DNA of 11,858 nt from Porphyrobacter sp. (lineage in GTDB: Bacteria; Pseudomonadota; Alphaproteobacteria; Sphingomonadales; Sphingomonadaceae), in the NCBI GenBank assembly GCA_018991295.1, contig JAGKSZ010000069.1, positions 1 to 11,858 of the forward strand, given 5' to 3'. The notes below the pieces were generated by a model, which searched no databases, was not told the origin of the DNA, and worked only from the letters and a program-made list of their open reading frames with translations. The position numbers and the translations under genes are program-made. Positions 6,221 to 11,858 of the stretch are shown here, piece after piece. Numbering within the stretch: position 1 is the first letter of the stretch; the number at the start of each line of letters is the position of its first letter.

Positions 6221-7207
6221 TCATCGATCAGAACGGCTCAGTTGGTCGATCAGTTCCGCCATGTCGGCGGGCAGATCGCTCCGAAATTGCACCATTTCGC
6301 CCGTAACGGGGTGGACGAAGCCCAGTTCCGCCGCATGGAGCGCCTGCCGGGCAAAGCCGAGTCGCTCCAGGGTTGCGCGCAAGGGTTTGGGGGTGCGGCC
6401 ATAGGCAGGGTCTCCCAATAGAGGATGGCCGATTGACGCGCAGTGAACGCGCACCTGGTGGGTGCGCCCGGTTTCCAGCCGGCATTCGATCACCGCGGCC
6501 TCATCGAGCCGTTCAAGCACCTTGTAATGGGTGATCGCCGATTTCCCGCGAGAGGAATTGTTGGGCAGCACCGTCATTTTCTTTCGGTCTGCGTCGGATC
6601 GGCCGATGCGGGCATTGATCGTGCCTTCGGGCGGGGAGGGGATGCCAGCGGTGACCGCGATATAGCGGCGGTGGACGGGGTGCGCGGCAAATTGCACCGC
6701 AAGGCCTTCATGCGCGGCGTCGGATTTGGCGACCACCAGCAGCCCGGAGGTGTCCTTGTCGATCCGGTGGACGATGCCGGGCCGCGCCACCCCGTTGATG
6801 CCTGAAAGGTTCCCACGGCAATGATGCAGCAGCGCATTGACCAGCGTGCCGGTGATATTGCCCACCGCCGGATGGACGACCATCCCTGCCGCCTTGTCGA
6901 CCACGATCAGATGCGCGTCCTCGTAAGCGATTGCGAGCGGGATATCCTCCGGCTGTGCCTCGGCGGGCATGGCGGCAGCAAGGATGATGCGGAACGGCGC
7001 GCCGCCTGCCACCTTCATCGAGGCCGAGGTGGCGGCCATCGAGGCCGAGGTGGCGGCCCGGCCCGCGATATCGACCCGGCCTTCATCGATAAGGTTCTGA
7101 ATGCGCGCGCGGCTGAGCCCGGTCGCCTCGGCCAGCGCCTTGTCAAGGCGCGCGCCCGAACCTGCTGTTTCGGGGATGGTGCCGGTGATGATCTGCGGTT
7201 CGTTCAC
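6221..7207 (-). CDS. rluD: RluA/RluD-family 23S rRNA pseudouridine synthase
   Basis: This 328-aa enzyme isomerises uridines to pseudouridine, in RluD's case in helix 69 of 23S rRNA. An S4 RNA-binding domain (about 18-68: RLDKALAEATGLSRARIQNLIDEGRV) precedes the catalytic domain. The catalytic Asp150 lies in GIVHRIDKDTSGLLVVAK. ECRLETGRTHQVRVH and GHPLLGDPAYG are further family motifs. Inside the S4 end a 21-bp tandem duplication gives AATSASM twice (51-64). The start is a GTG at 7207-7205 with a GGGGGG run about 4 nt upstream. The 63-bp gap to the divergent GIY-YIG gene is almost half filled by a palindromic repeat. RluD is the best match by layout and length; RluC-like specificity cannot be excluded. 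Confidence 0.9.
   Translation of the reverse strand: MNEPQIITGTIPETAGSGARLDKALAEATGLSRARIQNLIDEGRVDIAGRAATSASMAATSASMKVAGGAPFRIILAAAMPAEAQPEDIPLAIAYEDAHLIVVDKAAGMVVHPAVGNITGTLVNALLHHCRGNLSGINGVARPGIVHRIDKDTSGLLVVAKSDAAHEGLAVQFAAHPVHRRYIAVTAGIPSPPEGTINARIGRSDADRKKMTVLPNNSSRGKSAITHYKVLERLDEAAVIECRLETGRTHQVRVHCASIGHPLLGDPAYGRTPKPLRATLERLGFARQALHAAELGFVHPVTGEMVQFRSDLPADMAELIDQLSRSDR
7016..7057. repeat. Exact 21-bp tandem duplication inside rluD
   Basis: Two identical 21-bp units (7016-7036 and 7037-7057), each starting CATCGAGGCCGAGG, lie head to tail. The length keeps the reading frame and adds seven residues (ATSASMA) near the end of the S4 domain. Exact identity suggests a recent replication-slippage event. 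Confidence 0.95.
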
Positions 7208-7222
7208 TGCGCCCCCCTAACC

Positions 7223-7247
7223 GTTCGCCCTGAGCTTGTCGAAGGGC
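7223..7247 (+). repeat. REP-like imperfect palindrome, copy 1
   Basis: A 25-bp unit starting GTTCGCCCTGAGCTTGTC and ending GAAGGGC. The arms GCCCT/AGGGC can form a 5-bp stem. It is identical to copy 3 (9379-9403) and inverted relative to copies 2 and 4. It lies in the 63-bp gap between the divergent rluD and GIY-YIG starts. I recognise this sequence type as widespread in sphingomonad genomes. Confidence 0.9.
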
Positions 7248-7270
7248 CGTCTTTCACTTAGCCGTTTCGC

Positions 7271-7969
7271 ATGGCGTTCTGGGCCTACATGCTGCACTGC
7301 CGGGGCGGTGCTTTCTACACGGGTCATACCGATGACCTGGAAAGGCGGATGGGCGAACACCGGTCCGGCTCGGTCACGGGGTTCACCAGCGACAGGCTGC
7401 CTGTCGAATTGGTCTGGTCGCAGGATTTTCCCACCCGCTATGAAGCGATTGCTGCCGAACGGCAGATCAAGGGGTGGTCGCGGGCGAAGAAGCTGGCGCT
7501 GATCCGGGGCGATTGGGAGGCTGTTTCGCGATACGCCAAGGGGAAGAACGGTCCTTCGACAAGCTCAGGACGAACGGAGTTGGAGGTAAGTGCAAATGTG
7601 CTTGCCGCCATGCGCGCCCATGCCGCTGCCGCGCTTCCGCGTGAGGCGTGCGGGCTGCTGCTGGGCGAGCGCAGGCGCATTACCGAGGCGCGCCCTGTCA
7701 CCAATGTCCACCCCGCGCCGCACACCCATTTCGAGATTGATCCGCAGGCGCTGATCGATGCCCACCGCGCAGCGCGCAGCGGGGGGCTTGCGGTGATCGG
7801 TTATTACCACTCGCACCCCAAGGGCGCTGCAGCCCCTTCGGCCACCGACCGCGCGTGCGCGGCCGGCGATGGCCGGGTGTGGGCGATTATCGCGGGCGAC
7901 GACATCACGTTCTGGCGGGACGGGGAACGGGGTTTCACCGCACTTCCCTTTGTGTCCCGCGATGGTTAG
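7271..7969 (+). CDS. GIY-YIG nuclease fused in frame to a JAMM (M67) metallopeptidase
   Basis: One open frame of 232 aa holds two domains. Residues 1-93 are a complete single-domain GIY-YIG nuclease: AYM (5-7) and YTG (16-18) stand for the two name motifs, followed by R26 in RRMGEH and E63 in AERQIKGWSRAKK as likely catalytic residues. Residues about 103-232 are a JAMM/MPN+ peptidase with Glu125 in EACGLLLG and the full metal motif H180-x-H182, S190, D193 (HSHPKGAAAPSATD). Such peptidases remove ubiquitin-like or sulfur-carrier tails. The join, NGPSTSSGRTE (93-103), is encoded by palindromic repeat copy 2, so the fusion probably arose when a repeat replaced the end of the nuclease gene and the front of the peptidase gene. 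An internal start may yield the peptidase alone. No good ribosome site precedes 7271. chpT follows after 9 nt. Confidence 0.8.
   Translation: MAFWAYMLHCRGGAFYTGHTDDLERRMGEHRSGSVTGFTSDRLPVELVWSQDFPTRYEAIAAERQIKGWSRAKKLALIRGDWEAVSRYAKGKNGPSTSSGRTELEVSANVLAAMRAHAAAALPREACGLLLGERRRITEARPVTNVHPAPHTHFEIDPQALIDAHRAARSGGLAVIGYYHSHPKGAAAPSATDRACAAGDGRVWAIIAGDDITFWRDGERGFTALPFVSRDG
7551..7575 (-). repeat. REP-like imperfect palindrome, copy 2, inside the fused ORF
   Basis: Inverted relative to copy 1 and 23/25 identical to it. The stem arms read GTCCT/AGGAC instead of GCCCT/AGGGC, so the two differences compensate each other. It is translated as part of PSTSSGRT in the junction between the nuclease and peptidase domains. 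Confidence 0.9.
7582..7600 (+). promoter_or_regulatory. Possible internal ribosome site and GTG start for the peptidase alone
   Basis: GGAGG at 7582-7586 lies 11 nt before an in-frame GTG (7598-7600). It would give a 123-aa stand-alone JAMM protein beginning MLAAMRAHAAAALPREACG. An in-frame TTG at 7580 would keep the EVSANVL strand that looks like the natural N-terminus, but its GGAG is directly adjacent and too close. Confidence 0.4.
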
Positions 7970-7978
7970 GACAGCGTC

Positions 7979-8632
7979 ATGATTTCCCGGACCGATCTTG
8001 CCGCGATGCTGTGCTCGCGCCTGTGCCATGACCTGCTTTCCCCGGTGGGCGCGCTTGCCAACGGGCTCGAACTGCTCGCCGACGAAAAAGACCCGCAGAT
8101 GCGCGCGCAGGTGGTGGAACTGCTGGAGCAATCGGCAAAGATCAGCACCGACAAGCTGAAGTTCTTCCGCCTCGCGTTCGGCGCGGCTGGCGGCTTTGGC
8201 GAAGCGATCCCGGTGGACGAGGCCAAGGCCGTGGTCGATGCGCTCGCCTCGGATGCCAAGCGCGTGGAAGTGCACTGGGCGATTGCCGAACCCAGCCTGC
8301 CCAAGCCTGCGGTCAAGGTCATGCTCAACCTTGCCCAGATCGCGCTCGACAGCCTCGTGCGCGGGGGCACGCTCGATATCGGGGCGGAACGGCGCGACGG
8401 GGCGGTGGAGATCGTCGCCCGCGCCCGCGCCGAACGCATCGCTTTCGATGAAACCATCGGCCGCGCGCTGCAGGGCGATCTCGATGAAAGCGAGATCACC
8501 AGCCGCACCGCCGCCGCGCACATGATCGCGGTACTGGCCGAGGAAATGGATGGCGGGCTGCAATACAAGCTGGGTGACGGGGCGCTGGTGCTGGGCGCGG
8601 TGCTGCCCGAGCCTGAAGGCATGATTGGCTAA
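7979..8632 (+). CDS. chpT: Histidine phosphotransferase ChpT
   Basis: This 217-aa protein matches ChpT, the alphaproteobacterial phosphotransferase that passes phosphate from the hybrid kinase CckA to CtrA and CpdR, controlling the cell cycle and, in sphingomonads, motility. The first helix carries the phospho-accepting His17 in LCSRLCHDLLSPVGAL, followed by the second helix of the four-helix bundle (LLADEKDPQMRAQVVELLEQS). The rest is a degenerate Bergerat-like domain (FRLAFGAAGG, KVMLNLAQIALDSL) without ATP-binding G boxes, as expected for ChpT. AGGA lies about 7 nt before the ATG. It starts 9 nt after the JAMM stop and 13 nt before the amidase ATG, so the three are probably co-transcribed. 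cckA, ctrA and cpdR are not in the window. Confidence 0.9.
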   Translation: MISRTDLAAMLCSRLCHDLLSPVGALANGLELLADEKDPQMRAQVVELLEQSAKISTDKLKFFRLAFGAAGGFGEAIPVDEAKAVVDALASDAKRVEVHWAIAEPSLPKPAVKVMLNLAQIALDSLVRGGTLDIGAERRDGAVEIVARARAERIAFDETIGRALQGDLDESEITSRTAAAHMIAVLAEEMDGGLQYKLGDGALVLGAVLPEPEGMIG

Positions 8633-8645
8633 GCGGGGGACGCGC

Positions 8646-9368
8646 ATGGAGGGGGAGGACGAACTGGTTCACGAGGAGCGCCTCTCACCCAATTTCGATG
8701 AACGCACCTTGGCCGTAAGCATGGTGGTGCTGCACTATACCGAAATGAAGCCGGTCGGCACCGCGCTTGACCGCATGACCGATCCGGCGGCCAAGGTCAG
8801 CGCGCATTACTGCATCACCGAGGAAGGCGGGGTGATCCGCCTCGTCCCCGAAGACAAGCGCGCCTGGCACGCGGGCGCCAGCTTCTGGCGCGGCATCCCG
8901 GATGTGAATTCGGCCAGCATCGGGATTGAACTGGACCACCCCGGCCATGCGCCCGAAAACGGCGGCTATCGCGGCTTTGCCGAGGCGCAGATCGATGCGC
9001 TGATCCCGCTCCTGGCGCGGATCGTGAAACGCTATGATATCCCGCGCGCCAATGTGGTGGGCCATTCCTGCGTTGCGCCGATGCGCAAGGTGGACCCCGG
9101 CGAATTGTCCCCGGGGGAGCGCCTTGCCCGCCACAAGCTGTGCCTGCCGCGCCCGCAGTGCCTTGCAGCCGGAAACCCGTTCCACAATGACGGCAGCTTC
9201 TTCCTCGCATTGGAACGCTTCGGCTATGACATCACCGATCAGGCCAAGGCGGTGGAGGCCTTCGAGCGGCGCTGGCGGCCCGAACGCATCACCGGCATCC
9301 CCGATGGCGAGATCGCCGCGATATTGTGGCAATTGCTGCTAGACCGCGATCAGGGGCGCACGCGGTAA
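8646..9368 (+). CDS. N-acetylmuramoyl-L-alanine amidase (Amidase_2, AmpD/AmiD type)
   Basis: This 240-aa zinc amidase cuts the bond between N-acetylmuramic acid and L-alanine. Zinc ligands are His30 (VLHYT), His140 (VVGHSCVAP) and Asp150 (RKVDPG), with Glu95 (IGIELDHPG) and Lys148 as likely catalytic helpers. The C-terminal third (from about 175: FHNDGSFFLALERFGYDI, then FERRWRPERITGIPD) resembles the helical tail of AmiD-type enzymes. There is no signal peptide or lipobox, which suggests a cytoplasmic role in recycling anhydro-muropeptides. I chose the ATG at 8646 because GGGGGA lies about 7 nt upstream; a TTG at 8625, overlapping the chpT end, would add seven residues and also has GAAGG nearby. 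It is the last protein gene of the chpT unit. Confidence 0.9.
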   Translation: MEGEDELVHEERLSPNFDERTLAVSMVVLHYTEMKPVGTALDRMTDPAAKVSAHYCITEEGGVIRLVPEDKRAWHAGASFWRGIPDVNSASIGIELDHPGHAPENGGYRGFAEAQIDALIPLLARIVKRYDIPRANVVGHSCVAPMRKVDPGELSPGERLARHKLCLPRPQCLAAGNPFHNDGSFFLALERFGYDITDQAKAVEAFERRWRPERITGIPDGEIAAILWQLLLDRDQGRTR

Positions 9369-9375
9369 TAGATTT

Positions 9376-9468
9376 CCCGTTCGCCCTGAGCTTGTCGAAG
9401 GGCTGTCCTTCTTTTCCGACGTCGGTTCCGAAGAAGTGCGATGCTTCGACAGGCTCAGCATGAACGGG
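9376..9468. repeat. REPIN-like inverted pair of palindromes (copies 3 and 4)
   Basis: Copy 3 (9379-9403) is identical to copy 1. Copy 4 (9441-9465) is inverted, with stem arms ATGCT/AGCAT. The outer ends CCCGTTC (9376-9382) and GAACGGG (9462-9468) are exact complements. The 37-bp spacer is itself symmetric: CTTCTT (9408-9413), a CCGACGTCGG palindrome (9416-9425) and AAGAAG (9431-9436). The whole 93 bp can fold into one long hairpin, as in REPIN elements. It sits between the amidase stop and the rnpB promoter, directly abutting the latter. Confidence 0.85.
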
Positions 9469-9472
9469 ATTT

Positions 9473-9501
9473 TTGCATTTTCGTCGTTCGGGGCCTATAG
9501 G
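9473..9501 (+). promoter_or_regulatory. Likely promoter of rnpB
   Basis: TTGCAT (9473-9478), a 17-nt spacer and TATAGG (9496-9501) form a housekeeping-type promoter. Initiation about 8 nt downstream would fall near 9509-9510, exactly where the P1 helix of RNase P RNA begins. Confidence 0.6.
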
Positions 9502-9509
9502 CCCGTGTG

Positions 9510-9919
<410 letters not shown>

Positions 9920-9927
<8 letters not shown>

Positions 9928-9947
9928 TATGTGTCCCCCTCATATGT
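9920..9947 (+). repeat. Direct repeat duplicating the 3' end of rnpB
   Basis: CCCCCTGATATGT (9920-9932) and CCCCCTCATATGT (9935-9947) differ at one base and are separated by GT. The first copy contains the 3' strand of the rnpB P1 helix. Confidence 0.75.
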
Positions 9948-10032
9948 AAACGCCCGGCAGATTTGATACCGATCAATGCCGGCGCGCGCGGGCGCGTGCT
10001 CTTGGCGAGGCTCACCAAACCGGGAGCCGTTG

Positions 10033-10395
10033 ATGACCCACACCACCTTCAAGGATTGGCCCGCGATGGGCGCCAACCTCACCCCCGCGATCCGCGAGCT
10101 GCACAAGGCCGCGCCCGGCGTGATGAAGGCATTCCGCGAAATGGGCGGAGCCGCGCATTCAGAAGGCGCGCTTGACCCCAGGACCAAGGAATTGCTGGCG
10201 GTCGCGATCTCTGTCGCGGTGCGGTGCGATCCGTGCATCACCTACCATGTCGAAGGCGCCCGCAAACACGGCGCCACCCGCGAGGAACTGGCCGAAACCA
10301 TCGGCCTTGCGATCTACATGGGCGCAGGCCCCAGCGCGATGTATGCCGCGCAGGCACTGGAGGCTTACGATCAATATGCCGACAAGGCGGGGTGA
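10033..10395 (+). CDS. Carboxymuconolactone decarboxylase / AhpD-like family protein
   Basis: This 120-aa all-helical protein belongs to the CMD/AhpD superfamily. The AhpD-type redox motif is intact: Cys65 and Cys68 in RCDPCITYH with His72 four residues on, preceded by KELLAVAISVAVR. That favours a thiol-based peroxidase or disulfide-reductant role over true decarboxylation; the substrate is unknown. The second half (ATREELAETIGLAIYMGAGPS) is typical. I chose the ATG at 10033: GGGAG lies about 6 nt upstream, and the longer frame from 9976 adds Arg/Ala-rich residues unlike the family. It lies 105 nt after rnpB and may be read from its own promoter or by readthrough. It converges with the UDP-glucose dehydrogenase gene. 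Confidence 0.9.
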   Translation: MTHTTFKDWPAMGANLTPAIRELHKAAPGVMKAFREMGGAAHSEGALDPRTKELLAVAISVAVRCDPCITYHVEGARKHGATREELAETIGLAIYMGAGPSAMYAAQALEAYDQYADKAG

Positions 10396-10538
10396 CACGC
10401 GCGATGAAGCCAAAGCGGTTTGCGGCCATTTTGACCCACCTGACCACGCTCTAAGGTCGGCCCGCCAGAGGACGGGCCGCAAGGCCAAGCGGCCGCCCGC
10501 AGGTGCCCGGAGCGTAGCGGAGGAATAGCACCGAGGAT

Positions 10539-10558
10539 GTGCCCGCGCAGGCGGGCAC
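10539..10558. terminator. Hairpin between convergent genes, possible bidirectional terminator
   Basis: GTGCCCGC (10539-10546) and GCGGGCAC (10551-10558) form a perfect 8-bp stem with a 4-nt loop. It starts 5 nt after the UDP-glucose dehydrogenase stop on the minus strand. There is no T-run on either side, so intrinsic termination is uncertain. A second GC-rich hairpin, GGCCCG...CGGGCC, lies near 10459-10478. Confidence 0.4.
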
Positions 10559-10563
10559 GCAAA

Positions 10564-11858
10564 TCAGGAACGCCCCACGCTCGTATATTCGAACCCCGCA
10601 GCGCGCATGTCTTCAGGCTTGTAGACATTGCGCAGGTCCACCATCACCGGCGCATTGGCCAGTTCCTTGACGCGTTTGAGATCAAGCGCGCGGAAGGCGT
10701 CCCATTCGGTCACGATCACCACCACATCAGCGCCAGTGATGGCTTCGTAAGGGTTGGCGCACATGGTGACATCGGGCAGCAGCGGGCGGGCCTGTTCCAT
10801 GCCTTCAGGGTCATAGGCGGCAACGTCCACCCCTGCATCCATCAGCGTCTGGGCGACGGCAATCGCCGGGCTGTCGCGCATGTCATCGGTGTTGGGCTTG
10901 AAGGTCAGGCCAAGCAGCGCCGCCTTCTTGCCGCGCGCCGCCTCGATCCCGCCCAAGGCATCCACGACCTTGCGGCCCATCGCGCGCTTGCGGCTGTCGT
11001 TGACCTTGACCACGGCTTCCACGATCCGGGTCGGGCTGTCGTAATCCTCGGCGGTCTTCAAAAGCGCAAGGGTATCCTTGGGGAAGCAGCTGCCGCCATA
11101 GCCGGGGCCGGCGTGCAGGAACTTGGAGCCGATGCGGTTGTCCATCCCGATCCCGCGGGAGACGTCCTGCACATTGGCGCCGACCTTTTCACACAGATCG
11201 GCCATTTCGTTGATGAAGGTGATCTTGGTCGCAAGGAAGGCGTTGGCGGCGTATTTGATCAGCTCGCTGGTGCGGCGCGATGTGAACAGGATCGGGCTTT
11301 CGTTGAGGAACAGCGGGCGATAGACTTCGCGCATCACATCGCGGCCGAAATCGTCCTCGGCGCCGATGACGATGCGATCGGGGCGCTTGAAATCGCCGAT
11401 CGCCGCGCCTTCGCGCAGGAATTCGGGGTTGGAGACGACCGCGAATTCGTGCGCCGTGCCGGTTTCGCGGATGATGCGTTCCACCTCATCGCCGGTGCCG
11501 ACGGGCACGGTCGACTTGGTGACGACCACCGCCGGGCCGGACAGCTTCTCGCCCACTTCGCGTGCGACTTCATAGACGAAGGTGAGGTCCGCATGGCCAT
11601 CGCCCCGGCGGCTGGGGGTGCCAACCGCGATGAAGATGGCATCGGCGCCGGCAATCCCTTCGCCAAGATCGGTGGTGAAGCTGAGGCGGCCCGCCTTCAC
11701 ATTGCTTTCGACCAGCGCATCAAGGCCGGGCTCGTAGATCGGCATGATCCCGGCGTGGAGCCGGTCAATCTTGCCCTGATCCTTGTCGATGCAGACCACA
11801 TCATGCCCGAAATCGGCAAAACACGCCCCTGAAACGAGCCCGACATAGCCCGAACCCA
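10564..11858 (-). CDS. ugd: UDP-glucose 6-dehydrogenase, lacking its first few residues at the window edge
   Basis: This NAD-dependent enzyme oxidises UDP-glucose twice to UDP-glucuronate, a precursor for exopolysaccharide and other glycans. The frame is open to the window end. The first visible residues, GSGYVGLVSGACFADFGHD, are the Rossmann nucleotide loop, so only about five to eight residues are missing. Other motifs are FIAVGTPSRRGDGHADL, TKSTVPVGTGDEV, NPEFLREGAAIGDFKRPDRI and the catalytic cysteine in GYGGSCFPKDT. The C-terminal UDP-binding domain carries LLGLTFKPNTDDMRDSP. About 430 residues are visible, the usual length. A GTG at 11799 in the frame is an internal Val codon, not the start. 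No sugar-nucleotide neighbour is visible in the window. Confidence 0.96.
   Translation of the reverse strand, partial: GSGYVGLVSGACFADFGHDVVCIDKDQGKIDRLHAGIMPIYEPGLDALVESNVKAGRLSFTTDLGEGIAGADAIFIAVGTPSRRGDGHADLTFVYEVAREVGEKLSGPAVVVTKSTVPVGTGDEVERIIRETGTAHEFAVVSNPEFLREGAAIGDFKRPDRIVIGAEDDFGRDVMREVYRPLFLNESPILFTSRRTSELIKYAANAFLATKITFINEMADLCEKVGANVQDVSRGIGMDNRIGSKFLHAGPGYGGSCFPKDTLALLKTAEDYDSPTRIVEAVVKVNDSRKRAMGRKVVDALGGIEAARGKKAALLGLTFKPNTDDMRDSPAIAVAQTLMDAGVDVAAYDPEGMEQARPLLPDVTMCANPYEAITGADVVVIVTEWDAFRALDLKRVKELANAPVMVDLRNVYKPEDMRAAGFEYTSVGRS

Noticed and set aside
9976..10032. Earlier start for the AhpD-like gene
   Set aside because: The extension is Arg/Ala-rich and lacks a ribosome site; the ATG at 10033 has GGGAG at good spacing.
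10537..11832. A 431-aa open frame on the plus strand
   Set aside because: It is the antisense shadow of UDP-glucose dehydrogenase, whose catalytic and nucleotide-binding motifs are intact on the minus strand.

Overview
This is a GC-rich chromosomal window from an alphaproteobacterium, most likely a sphingomonad such as an Erythrobacter relative. The evidence is the ChpT cell-cycle phosphotransferase, an alphaproteobacterial RpoH, an ECF sigma/RskA-type anti-sigma pair beside a secreted fasciclin-like gene, and dispersed imperfect palindromes of the kind common in that group. The taxon is inferred from gene content; no 16S gene is present.

Left block (1-3280, minus strand). A tightly packed unit runs mtgA (peptidoglycan glycosyltransferase), a His-rich cation diffusion facilitator, an ECF sigma factor and its membrane anti-sigma factor. 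The junctions are 6 nt apart, TGATG and ATGA. Next, after 153 nt, comes the start of a secreted fasciclin-like gene cut by the window edge. Divergent from this block is a secreted M20 metallo-amidohydrolase (3386-4720).

The M20 gene is followed by a perfect 16-bp parS palindrome (4733-4748) and a strong terminator. This suggests the window lies in the origin-proximal, ParB-bound part of the chromosome. A 340-bp geneless stretch with a four-tract G-quadruplex motif separates it from the rpoH terminator.

Central block. rpoH and rluD lie on the minus strand, both with GTG starts. Divergent from rluD is a plus-strand run: a GIY-YIG nuclease fused in frame to a JAMM metallopeptidase, then chpT, a cytoplasmic-type N-acetylmuramoyl-alanine amidase, a REPIN-like pair of palindromes, rnpB (RNase P RNA) and an AhpD-like CxxC protein. 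UDP-glucose 6-dehydrogenase converges from the right edge.

The most unusual structure is the GIY-YIG gene. It sits between two inverted copies of a 25-bp imperfect palindrome. A second pair in the same relative orientation, without a gene, lies 1.8 kb away just upstream of rnpB. The four copies show three different stem sequences with matched changes on both arms. This layout resembles REP/RAYT systems but with a GIY-YIG nuclease in the transposase position. The right-hand copy is read through by the nuclease frame and joins it to the peptidase.
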